In this document: one piece after another, positions 42,079 to 49,649 of the stretch
Layout: every line of letters starts with the position of its first letter
Position numbering within the stretch: the stretch's first letter is position 1
NCBI RefSeq assembly: GCF_000337735.1
Contig: NZ_AOHX01000043.1
Span: 110,799 to 174,798 of the forward strand
Reading direction: 5' to 3'
Origin: Natronorubrum sulfidifaciens JCM 14089
GTDB lineage: Archaea > Halobacteriota > Halobacteria > Halobacteriales > Natrialbaceae
Length of the DNA stretch: 64,000 bases
Made by a program: the position numbers and the translations under genes
The notes under the pieces: generated by a model
Told to the model about the DNA's origin: nothing
The model's database searches: none
The model's input: only the letters and a program-made list of their open reading frames with translations

Positions 42079-42118
42079 TTAGGCTCACCAAAACCTTTTT
42101 AGATTTAGGCCCGCCTAA
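42079..42118 (+). promoter_or_regulatory. DtxR/SirR-like palindromic operators
   Basis: Two half-similar sites flank the presumed TATA (cctttttag, about 42095-42103). The distal one at 42079-42092 is ttaggctcaccaaa; the proximal one at 42105-42118 is the perfect palindrome ttaggcccgcctaa. TTAGGC...GCCTAA resembles the DtxR/IdeR and haloarchaeal Idr operator core. The proximal site sits 10 bases before the ATG at 42128, where bound regulator would block initiation. The regulator and metal are inferred. Confidence 0.6.
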
Positions 42119-42127
42119 CAACTCCTA

Positions 42128-42295
42128 ATGGACGTGCCCGCCCGCAGGGAAGATACGACGCCCCACGACGAACCCGACACACCGGCAATGATCGTTACCA
42201 GCCACGAAACCCGCCCCGGAAAGCTCGTTTTTACCGAACGCGACAACACTGACGGCTGGATCGCGACGGATTTCGCTGTCGACCTCGAGCGATGA
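42128..42295 (+). CDS. small acidic protein, DUF7331-like, 55 aa
   Basis: The ATG at 42128 begins MDVPARREDTTPHDEPDTPA. The frame ends WIATDFAVDLER after 55 residues. The core TRPGKLVFTERDNTDGWIAT is typical of haloarchaeal small proteins related to DUF7331. It starts directly behind a palindrome resembling an iron-regulator site and lies next to dpsA, so it may belong to iron homeostasis. Function unknown; codon use and acidity support coding. Confidence 0.7.
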   Translation: MDVPARREDTTPHDEPDTPAMIVTSHETRPGKLVFTERDNTDGWIATDFAVDLER

Positions 42296-42515
42296 CCACG
42301 TCGCCGAGACGGAACTGAGTTTTCGTCGGTCGCCCGGAGACGGTTTCCGGCCGACGACGTCACTTGTCGGTGCTCGTGGTTACCGCGTCTCGAGTCGCAC
42401 ACCGCTTGGACCGCGACTGAGCGTGGTGTGGACGTGGACTGCTACGTATCGCGTGGAAGAACCGTGTTATCTGCGCGGTCGAAAAACGATCCGCCAACCG
42501 TTGTCGTCCGACTCG

Positions 42516-43061
42516 TTACTTCGTGGCCTCTTCGAGCACCAGCGTATCGTCCTCGAGGTAGTGCTCGAAGTGGTGGCCGTCTTCCTCGAGCGTGACGAGG
42601 ATCTCACGCAGGAGTTCAGCGGTGGCGTAGTCGCCAAGGTTTTCGGCGAGTTCGATGCTGTCGCGCATTGACTCGATGATGTCGCCGTACATCTCGAGGT
42701 CGTTTTGGAACATCGTCCGGACGTCGTAGACGTCCTCGCCCTCGAACTCGACGGTCGCCCGCCGTTCCTGTGCGGTCGGCCCGGAGACGGGGACACCGCC
42801 GAGCGCCTGTGTGCGCTCGGCGATGACGTCTGCGCCTTCCTCGACGTGTTCGTACGACTCTTCTAGGAACTCGTGGAGCGGGAGGAACTCCGCGCCTTCG
42901 ACGACCCAGTGGTGCTTTTTGAGCTGGTGATACAGTACGTACGCGTTCGCTAGCTCCGTGTTCAGCGCGTCGACGATCTGTTCGGCTTTGTCTTGCTCGA
43001 GACGGAGTTCGTTCGCTTCGACGGCATCGGCTTGTTGACGGACGGTCTTCTGGGTGCTCAT
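42516..43061 (-). CDS. dpsA: Dps-family ferritin-like protein
   Basis: This 181-residue protein forms dodecameric cages that store iron and protect DNA. The N-terminus MSTQKTVRQQADAVEANELR is helical and charged. The ferroxidase-type motifs are YVLYHQLKKHHWVVEGAEFL (two His) and HEFLEESYEHVEEGADVIAE (Glu and Asp ligands). VYDVRTMFQNDLEMYGDIIE and LVTLEEDGHHFEHYLEDDTL continue the four-helix bundle. It matches Halobacterium DpsA. The start ATG 43061 is standard. It diverges from the gapN-like gene across 200 bp that contain two palindromes. Confidence 0.95.
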   Translation of the reverse strand: MSTQKTVRQQADAVEANELRLEQDKAEQIVDALNTELANAYVLYHQLKKHHWVVEGAEFLPLHEFLEESYEHVEEGADVIAERTQALGGVPVSGPTAQERRATVEFEGEDVYDVRTMFQNDLEMYGDIIESMRDSIELAENLGDYATAELLREILVTLEEDGHHFEHYLEDDTLVLEEATK

Positions 43062-43129
43062 CGTATCGTATCAGTACACGCGCATTCCACTTAAAGATTC
43101 CCCATGACAAAATAATTCTTCGTTGTATG

Positions 43130-43144
43130 GGAAATCAGATTTCC
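43130..43144. promoter_or_regulatory. 15-bp palindrome between dpsA and the aldehyde dehydrogenase gene
   Basis: ggaaatc-a-gatttcc is a perfect 7-bp dyad around one base. It lies about 70 bp upstream of the dpsA start and about 120 bp before the other gene. An operator for a dimeric regulator is plausible but unproven. Confidence 0.4.
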
Positions 43145-43196
43145 TCAGAGGGCACTATCTTTTCCGTATCTGCACTCGGTCGACGCTGGTGCTATC

Positions 43197-43213
43197 ATAC
43201 AACACAATTGTAT
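43197..43213. promoter_or_regulatory. 6-bp dyad upstream of the aldehyde dehydrogenase gene
   Basis: atacaa-cacaa-ttgtat lies about 50-65 bases before the ATG at 43264, with a TATA-like acatttttag near 43227. The position upstream of the box fits an activator or repressor site. Confidence 0.4.
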
Positions 43214-43263
43214 TTTTTCAGGTATGAGTAAACATTTTTAGTGTGGAGGTTCAAAGCGTTCAT

Positions 43264-44733
43264 ATGGCAACGAGAGTCGCACAGCGGAGAGAGCGGATCT
43301 ACGTCGACGGGGAGTGGCTCGAGACCGAGAGCACGATTTCGGTTTCGGATCTCGCCGACGGTGGCAACTTCGCACAGGTCGCCGCCGCGGACCCGGCGAC
43401 GGCACACACCGCACTCGAGGCGGCCCACGAGATCAAACCGGAACTGCGCGAGACGACGGTCGTCGAGCGCGCGAAGTGGTGTGAAACGATCGCTGAGGGC
43501 CTTCGCGAGCGCGAAGAGGAACTCGCAGAGATCATCGTCCGAGAAGCTGGCAAGCCGATCTCGTCGGCCCGCGGCGAGGTCGAACAGGCCGCGACGCGGT
43601 TCGACCGTGCAGCCGAAGAGGCGCGCAACATCGTCAGCAAAGGCGAGTATCGCGAAGGTTCGACCGAGGGCCACGAGGGCTGGCAGGCGATCGTCAAACA
43701 CGAGCCAATCGGTGCAGTGCTCTGTATCACGCCGTACAACTATCCGCTGGCCACGACGGCATTACAGGTTGCCCCTGCACTCGCCGCCGGCAACAGCGTC
43801 CTGCTCAAACCCGCGAGTAAGACGCCGATCTCGGCGGCAGTCCTCGCGGACGTCATCGCCGACGTCGACGGGATTCCGGACGGGGCGTTCAACTTCGTCC
43901 CCGGCGAGGCAAGCGAGATCGGGGACCTGCTGTCGGGCGACGACCGCATCAACGCAATCGCGATGACCGGCTCGTCGGGCGCTGGCAAACACGTCGCCCG
44001 CGAGAGCGGGATGGTCAACCTGCATATGGAACTCGGCGGCAACGCGCCGGCGATCGTCTTCGACGACGCCGACCTCACCGACGTCGCGGGTAACTGCGCG
44101 AAGGGGTCGTTCAAGTACGCCGGCCAGCGCTGCTCGGCCATCTCGCGCGTGCTCGCCCACGAGGACGTCCACGACGATCTCGTCGACCTGATTGACGGCC
44201 AGATGGACGCCTGGCAAGCCGGCGACCTCTTCGACGAGGACACCGCGCTCGGCCCACTCATCTCCGAAGATCAGGCCGACTGGGTCGAGGAACTCGTCGA
44301 GGACGCCGTCGAGAAGGGAGCCGAAATCGTCCGCGGCGGGACTCGTCGCGCGCCCGAGGGCGTTCCGGATGAACTCGGCAGCCAGTTCTTCGAGCCGACG
44401 CTGCTCGCGAACGTCCCCCACGACGCCCGTATCGTCGACGAAGAGCAGTTTGGCCCCATCGCCGCCATCACGACGTTCGAAGACGAGGACGAAGCCCTCG
44501 AGATCGCCAACGGCTCCGACCTCGCACTCGACGCGGCGGTCTTTACGAACGACTACAAGCGCGCGATGCGGATGGCCGAGCGCATCGACGCCGGTGCGGT
44601 CCGGATCAACGGCGCACCAAGCCACGGGCTCGGCGACGTTCCCTTCGGCGGCAACAAAGACTCCGGCATCGGCCGTGAAGGGCTCGACGCCTCGATCCAC
44701 GCGATGATGCGCAAGAAGAGCATCGTCCTGTAA
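43264..44733 (+). CDS. NADP-type aldehyde dehydrogenase, GapN-like
   Basis: This 489-residue aldehyde dehydrogenase starts MATRVAQRRERIYVDGEWLE. Motifs are AVLCITPYNYPLATTALQVA, SVLLKPASKTPISAAVLADV, LHMELGGNAPAIVFDDADLT (general-base Glu) and FKYAGQRCSAISRVLAHEDV with the catalytic Cys. The C-terminal part has QFGPIAAITTFEDEDEALEI and GDVPFGGNKDSGIGREGLDA. The closest pattern is non-phosphorylating glyceraldehyde-3-phosphate dehydrogenase (GapN), often annotated so in haloarchaea, but other aldehydes remain possible. It diverges from dpsA with its own promoter region. Confidence 0.85.
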   Translation: MATRVAQRRERIYVDGEWLETESTISVSDLADGGNFAQVAAADPATAHTALEAAHEIKPELRETTVVERAKWCETIAEGLREREEELAEIIVREAGKPISSARGEVEQAATRFDRAAEEARNIVSKGEYREGSTEGHEGWQAIVKHEPIGAVLCITPYNYPLATTALQVAPALAAGNSVLLKPASKTPISAAVLADVIADVDGIPDGAFNFVPGEASEIGDLLSGDDRINAIAMTGSSGAGKHVARESGMVNLHMELGGNAPAIVFDDADLTDVAGNCAKGSFKYAGQRCSAISRVLAHEDVHDDLVDLIDGQMDAWQAGDLFDEDTALGPLISEDQADWVEELVEDAVEKGAEIVRGGTRRAPEGVPDELGSQFFEPTLLANVPHDARIVDEEQFGPIAAITTFEDEDEALEIANGSDLALDAAVFTNDYKRAMRMAERIDAGAVRINGAPSHGLGDVPFGGNKDSGIGREGLDASIHAMMRKKSIVL

Positions 44734-44855
44734 CCGCCCCCCACTCGAACCCGCTCTCCCCGTTGGATTCGCGGCTTTGCACCTCCGCTCTCTCGAGGAG
44801 CGACCAGCTCCCTCCATCGTGCTTCTCGTTGCATGGTGCTGCCCATGCCGATAAC

Positions 44856-44939
44856 CTATAGTAGCCACTGAAAGTCAATGTACACCTGATCGCACGATGG
44901 CTGTTCGATCAGTGTTAAATCGTTTCAGTTGTTACTATA
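44856..44939. mobile_element. palindromic MITE, copy 2
   Basis: The left end ctatagtagccactgaaa and right end tttcagttgttactata are inverted relative to each other and match copy 1. Inside, ctgatcgcac pairs with gttcgatcag; compared with copy 1 the change C to T on one arm is matched by G to A on the other (ctgaccg..cggtcag versus ctgatcg..cgatcag), so the stem is kept. The element lies in a 430-bp gap and disrupts no gene I can see. Confidence 0.8.
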
Positions 44940-45164
44940 CCCGTCCGTGACGTCGTGACTGCGCTGACATCGAACGAGACGATACACAGCAAACAGACAC
45001 TCAGCGCGTCTGTCACTGATTCTTACAATCCCGTGTCGCATAGCACGACCGATGAGTAGGGAATCCGAGGTTCTGTCGAGCGGTCTCACAAGCCGATTCC
45101 GTGGAAGTGGACAACGACGAAGCCACAAGCACCGCGAGGGCGACATTTGGGTTCGAGCGACGAA
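44940..45164. other. intergenic region before the DASS transporter
   Basis: No gene seen. The sequence ctgattcttacaatcccg near 45017 offers TATA-like AT content for the transporter. Otherwise ordinary GC and no repeats. Confidence 0.35.
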
Positions 45165-46763
45165 ATGAGAACCACGGCTGGGGCAGACTCGAGTACGTCG
45201 ACGGAGGACGAGGACGAACCGGATGTACTGACGCGTGAGAACGTGGGATTGCTGCTGGGACCACTTGCCTTCGTGATCGTCTACGTGGGCACGCCGTTTG
45301 CCATCCCGGGCGACGCGAACGCGGTGTTGGCCGGAACGCTCTGGATCGCGATCTGGTGGATGACGGAAGCCGTTCCAATCCCGGTAACGAGTCTGCTCCC
45401 GGTTGCGTTGTTTCCGCTCACTGACGTTGGAACCGTCGCGGATGCCACCACGCCGTATGCTGACCCGATCATCTTCTTGCTCCTCGGTGGGTTCCTGCTC
45501 GCGCTTGCTATCGAACACTGGAATCTCCATCGGCGTATCGCGCTGTCGATCGTGCATCTCGTCGGTGTGAGCCCCGAACGATTGCTGTTCGGTTTCATGC
45601 TTGCAACGGCCGTCCTCTCGATGTGGATTTCGAACACGGCGACGGCCATGATGATGGTCCCGATCGGGACGGCGGTCGTCGCACAGTACGTCACGATGCA
45701 GGAGACGGACGGGGACGGACACACGGAAACAGCGGACGACGACGCAACAGCCGAGCGCGACGACAACCCGAATCGGGAGGCGACGATGGCGACAGCCGAG
45801 TCGATCCCGGAGACCGAGGACCTTCCCCGATCACGGTTCGGGATCGCGTTGCTGCTCGGTATCGCCTACGGCGCCTCGATCGGCGGGGCAGCGACGATCA
45901 TCGGCAGTCCACCCAACGCCGTCTTCGCTGGCGTGGCCGGTTCGAGTCTCGGCGTCGACATCGGGTTTTTCGACTGGATGCTGTTTGCGCTCCCCGCTTC
46001 GGCGATTCTTCTGGTGGCGACTTGGTCTCTGTTGGTGGTGTTGCTCCGGCCGGAACGCGTCCCCGCATCCGGGATCGAGGACGTCGTACAGGCCGAACTC
46101 GAGGCGATGGGAGCACTCGGACGCGGCGAGCGCCGCGTGCTGTCCGTCTTCGCGATCGTCGCCGGCGGCTGGATCCTTCGGCCGTTCATCCTGGAACCGA
46201 TCGTGCCGGCACTGACCGACGAGACGATTGCCATCATCGGGGCGATCCTGTTATTCGTCGTTCCGGTCGATCTCCGAGAACGAACGTTTCTGCTCGAGTG
46301 GGACGCGGTCGCAGACCTTCCGTGGGGAGTCCTGTTACTGCTCGGTGCCGGGTTCTCGATCGCGAACGCGTTCCAGTTGAGCGGCCTCGACGAACTGATC
46401 GCCGAGACGCTGGCCGTCTTCGCCGACGTGCGGCTGATCGTGTTGTTCTTCCTTATCGCGGGCGTCGTTGTCTTTCTGACCGAAATCAACTCGAATACGG
46501 CGACTGCGACTGTGTTCATGCCGATCATGATCGGCCTCGGCGCGACGCTCGGCGTCGATCCGCTCGGACTGATGGCACTCACTGCGCTCTCGGCGTCGTT
46601 CGCGTTCATGCTCCCGGTCGCGACACCACCGAACGCGATCGTGTTCGGAGCCGGTTACTTGGCGATCCCGGATATGGTGCGAATCGGTATCTGGCTGAAT
46701 CTGCTGGGGATCGGCATCACTGCACTCCTGACATTTCTCTGGTTCCCCGTTGTGTTCGGGTAG
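45165..46763 (+). CDS. DASS (SLC13-type) anion/Na+ symporter
   Basis: This 532-residue membrane protein starts MRTTAGADSSTSTEDEDEPD and has about 11-12 helices. The DASS features are LWIAIWWMTEAVPIPVTSLL near helix 2, then FLLLGGFLLALAIEHWNLHR, MWISNTATAMMMVPIGTAVV (SNT motif 1) and TEINSNTATATVFMPIMIGL (SNT motif 2 of the substrate site). Between the halves is a long acidic loop (about 170-230) rich in Asp and Thr. It probably imports dicarboxylates or sulfate with sodium, suited to the saline habitat. No partner gene. Confidence 0.92.
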   Translation: MRTTAGADSSTSTEDEDEPDVLTRENVGLLLGPLAFVIVYVGTPFAIPGDANAVLAGTLWIAIWWMTEAVPIPVTSLLPVALFPLTDVGTVADATTPYADPIIFLLLGGFLLALAIEHWNLHRRIALSIVHLVGVSPERLLFGFMLATAVLSMWISNTATAMMMVPIGTAVVAQYVTMQETDGDGHTETADDDATAERDDNPNREATMATAESIPETEDLPRSRFGIALLLGIAYGASIGGAATIIGSPPNAVFAGVAGSSLGVDIGFFDWMLFALPASAILLVATWSLLVVLLRPERVPASGIEDVVQAELEAMGALGRGERRVLSVFAIVAGGWILRPFILEPIVPALTDETIAIIGAILLFVVPVDLRERTFLLEWDAVADLPWGVLLLLGAGFSIANAFQLSGLDELIAETLAVFADVRLIVLFFLIAGVVVFLTEINSNTATATVFMPIMIGLGATLGVDPLGLMALTALSASFAFMLPVATPPNAIVFGAGYLAIPDMVRIGIWLNLLGIGITALLTFLWFPVVFG

Positions 46764-46913
46764 GCGTCTCGGCTCGAGCGAGGCGGGGCGACAACCGTCA
46801 GCGCGGTGCTCCGTCGGGTCGCTGCTCGAGTACACCGAGCCCATCCTCGGGACGAAAAGCGACACGGGCGCTGCAAGCCCGTCGGCTATCTGTCAGTACC
46901 CCGTTCGTCCGGT

Positions 46914-48032
46914 ATGTCTTCCGGCGCTCGAGATGCGATGTCGTTCGGGAAGACGGTCGTCGACGGCGTTCAGGAGAAGAACGTGCCGTTTATGGCCGCG
47001 AGCATCGCGTATCAGGCGTTTATCTCGTTACTGCCGTTGCTCGTGCTGGTGTTCTTTTTCGTCACGATCGTTGGCGACGAGACGTTCGCGGCCGAAGTCA
47101 CCGCGACGACTGAGGGTGTTCTTCCCGACAGCGGCCAACTTCTGGTCGAAGAATCCCTCGAGGATTCGCCGGCGACGGCGGGGTCGACGATCATCGGGGT
47201 CGTCGTACTCCTGTGGGGGTCGTTGAAGATCTTCCGCGGACTGGATACGGCGTTTTCCGAGATTTACGGCACGACCGGGGAGAACTCGTTTCTCGAGCAG
47301 TTCCGTGATGCACTGATCGTCTTCGGGGCGATCGGTGGGGCACTGATCGCGGCGGCTGCCACGGGTATCGTGTTCGCGTTCTTGCCGTCGGTTCCGGGAC
47401 TCGGAGTGGTGCAGTCGCTTCTGCTCGTCGTCGTCCTGACGGCCGCGTTCTACCCGATGTACTACTACTTCCCCGATGTCGGCACTTCTCGGCGGGAGGT
47501 CATCCCCGGCGTTGTGTTCGCGGCCGTCGGCTGGATGGCACTCCAGTCGCTGTTCCGAGTGTACGTCTCGTTTGCCGCCGGTTCGGAGGGCGCAGGGCCA
47601 GTCGGGGCCATCCTCCTGTTGTTGACGTGGCTCTACTTCGGCGGGCTCATCCTGCTTTCGGGTGCCGTCGTCAACGCGGTCGGAACCGGCTACCTCGAGC
47701 CCGGAGCCGACGCCGAATCGGACGAGACCGAGCCGTTCGTCGACGACGACCACCGCGAACGTAAACGGCTGGCCGAGCGAGCGACGACCCTCGAGCGCGA
47801 GCGAAATCAGGCACAAGCCGATCTGCACGTCCAGCGCAAGCGATGTGCGCACCTCGAGGACCGCGTCGCCGCCCTCGAAGCGCGCAACCAGACTCTCGAG
47901 GCCGAAACCGAGCGCGTACAGCAGGAACTCGACGAACGAACTGGAGAGCCGTCTACGTGGCGACGACTGGGACGGGCGGCACTCAGTCGTGTCCAGGTGG
48001 TCAAGGTCGGAACCGTCGAGCGAGACCCATAG
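46914..48032 (+). CDS. YihY/BrkB-family membrane protein with coiled-coil tail
   Basis: This 372-residue protein begins MSSGARDAMSFGKTVVDGVQ. Six hydrophobic helices include NVPFMAASIAYQAFISLLPL, LIVFGAIGGALIAAAATGIV and GAILLLLTWLYFGGLILLSG, matching YihY (BrkB). After about residue 270 comes a long charged coiled-coil: TTLERERNQAQADLHVQRKR and LEDRVAALEARNQTLEAETE. BrkB proteins were once called virulence factors; their function is not settled. ATG 46914 is chosen, with a hairpin cgggc-gctgcaa-gcccg about 40 bases before it. Confidence 0.88.
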   Translation: MSSGARDAMSFGKTVVDGVQEKNVPFMAASIAYQAFISLLPLLVLVFFFVTIVGDETFAAEVTATTEGVLPDSGQLLVEESLEDSPATAGSTIIGVVVLLWGSLKIFRGLDTAFSEIYGTTGENSFLEQFRDALIVFGAIGGALIAAAATGIVFAFLPSVPGLGVVQSLLLVVVLTAAFYPMYYYFPDVGTSRREVIPGVVFAAVGWMALQSLFRVYVSFAAGSEGAGPVGAILLLLTWLYFGGLILLSGAVVNAVGTGYLEPGADAESDETEPFVDDDHRERKRLAERATTLERERNQAQADLHVQRKRCAHLEDRVAALEARNQTLEAETERVQQELDERTGEPSTWRRLGRAALSRVQVVKVGTVERDP

Positions 48033-48099
48033 CCACGCGTTTGCCAGCAATCGCCTCGCATCCGACATCGTTAGGTAACTCCCGCTCGCACACGCAGTC

Positions 48100-48522
48100 G
48101 TGTCGCGCCCGGTACGAGACGCTCGACGGCGAATCGAAGACGAACATCTCGCAATCGTCGAGGGAATCGACCACTGTGCCCAACAGGTCGCCGACCCCTG
48201 GGATACCGCCCGGACGACCGATAGCGAGACGGTCACCACGCGGCTTCGATCGGCGCTCGAGGCAACGGGCCTGCTCGAGCAACTGCCACTGGTGCTCGCC
48301 GACGTCGTCGCGGCGATGGGGTATGAGCTGCGCGCCCAGCCAGTTCCAGCGCCGCCGTACGTCGTCGTCACCAGCCGTGGTCCACTGTTGCGGGCGACGA
48401 TCGATCCCGGGCGGCTCGTCGTTCGATTCGACGCCTTCGAGGTCGTCCGTGATGCCGACCCTGAACAGCCGCCGGCGTATCGACGACGGGATGGGATTCG
48501 ACTCGAGGTTGCACTCGAGTAG
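48100..48522 (+). CDS. hypothetical protein, 140 aa
   Basis: A GTG at 48100 begins MSRPVRDARRRIEDEHLAIV. The protein of 140 residues has a helical N-terminal part (IDHCAQQVADPWDTARTTDS; LRSALEATGLLEQLPLVLAD) and a beta-rich C-terminal part (PAPPYVVVTSRGPLLRATID; GRLVVRFDAFEVVRDADPEQ). It has no enzyme motif I know. It follows the YihY gene by 67 bases on the same strand and is probably co-transcribed. Family unknown. Confidence 0.7.
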   Translation: MSRPVRDARRRIEDEHLAIVEGIDHCAQQVADPWDTARTTDSETVTTRLRSALEATGLLEQLPLVLADVVAAMGYELRAQPVPAPPYVVVTSRGPLLRATIDPGRLVVRFDAFEVVRDADPEQPPAYRRRDGIRLEVALE

Positions 48523-48819
48523 TGGCTGAGATGGACTGCGATCGTCACGGCCCGCCGACCGTAGACCCCACCGCTCGTGGTCGGCGAGACAGCAGCCCCT
48601 CTGGTCGTGTCGGGGTCTCGCGGCGAGCTGCCTGCGTCTCGATTCTGTTCGGAACCGACGAACGGGTATCGACAGCCATACCATCGACGGGGACTCGAGT
48701 TAGCCACTGTCTCGCTGTGTATGTTAGAATCTGTTAGTGAGTAACGCCACCTTGTGTTCTGTTAATAATATCGTTAGCTTCATTACCAACAAGTCATAAG
48801 CAATTGCTGGTAACTACTC
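48523..48819. other. 297-bp region before the zinc-locus lipoprotein
   Basis: It holds no convincing gene. The last 90 bases are AT-rich, with tgttagaatctgttag near 48722 and ttacca...tggtaa at 48783-48812 enclosing the TATA-like agtcataagc near 48793. The dyad around the TATA could be a metal-regulator site for the His/Asp-rich lipoprotein. Confidence 0.4.
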
Positions 48820-49515
48820 ATGACGGCAAACCCACACTCGACGTCCCGCCGAAAGCTGCTCGCAGCGTCCGGTTCGATCGCCCTCATCGGGGCCGCAGGC
48901 TGTCTCGGTGATGACGATGATGGAGAAAGCGGCGACGACGACAACGGCGAGGAGGAACCGATGGAGTCGACCGTCACCCTTCTCGTTGAGGGAGTCGGTG
49001 GCCACGATCACGACGACGACCACAACGACGACGATGGCGGCCACGACGACGACGGCCACAACGACGACGACGACGGCCACAACGACGGCCACGACGACGA
49101 TGACGGCCACAACGACGACGACGGCCACGACGGCGATGACGGCCACGACGACGGCCACGACCACGGTTTGAGCGACCAGGATATCGAGCACGCCTGCGGC
49201 CACATGGAGTTCGACGGGGGCGACGACTTTACAGCAGGCTCGTCAGAAGACGATGCACCGACGATTTCGGAAACCCACCAACCGTTTGCGGTCACGATCG
49301 AGGGCGACGACGGCTACGTCGTTTTCGAGGTTGACGATCACGATCACGACGACGACACGTTCGCGTTCTTCAGCGACGTCGCTGGCTCGATTGAGGTCAC
49401 CGACGGCCACGTCGAGTACGAAACGGCTGACGTCGACGGGTGTGACGAGATCGAGGAGTACGCTATTGTCGAACTCCACGACGGGCGTGCAGTGCTCCGA
49501 CTCACCGGCGAGTAA
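48820..49515 (+). CDS. His/Asp-rich Tat lipoprotein of the zinc locus
   Basis: This 231-residue protein begins MTANPHSTSRRKLLAASGSI, with a twin-arginine motif at residues 10-11 and the lipobox IGAAGC (Cys 28). After an acidic linker, residues about 61-116 form a repetitive His/Asp/Asn tract built of GHNDDDD- and GHDDD-like units, with about 16 His. The C-terminal 115 residues form another domain with LSDQDIEHACGHMEFDGGDD and HDHDDDTFAFFSDVAGSIEV. It precedes genes for a zinc ABC importer and should sit on the outer face of the membrane, so periplasmic-side metal capture or delivery is likely. Metal identity is inferred. Confidence 0.85.
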   Translation: MTANPHSTSRRKLLAASGSIALIGAAGCLGDDDDGESGDDDNGEEEPMESTVTLLVEGVGGHDHDDDHNDDDGGHDDDGHNDDDDGHNDGHDDDDGHNDDDGHDGDDGHDDGHDHGLSDQDIEHACGHMEFDGGDDFTAGSSEDDAPTISETHQPFAVTIEGDDGYVVFEVDDHDHDDDTFAFFSDVAGSIEVTDGHVEYETADVDGCDEIEEYAIVELHDGRAVLRLTGE

Positions 49516-49649
49516 CGATCTGTCGATCTTCGGCTTTCAGTCTTGCACTCGGGGGCGAGTTGCTAACGACTGAAACGCCGGCACCATGGCTTATTAAATC
49601 GTCTCTGTGATATAATAATACTTTTAACCGCGTACCGTCACCTACTGGT
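49516..49649 (+). promoter_or_regulatory. promoter region of the zinc ABC operon
   Basis: AT-rich tgatataataatacttttaa at about 49608-49627 lies about 25-35 bases before the ATG at 49650. It should contain the TATA box, and supports a separate promoter from that of the upstream lipoprotein. Confidence 0.55.

Noticed and set aside
47028-48707. 559-codon minus-strand frame
   Set aside because: It is Arg/Ser-rich and antisense to the YihY gene and the 140-aa gene, which have recognisable features.
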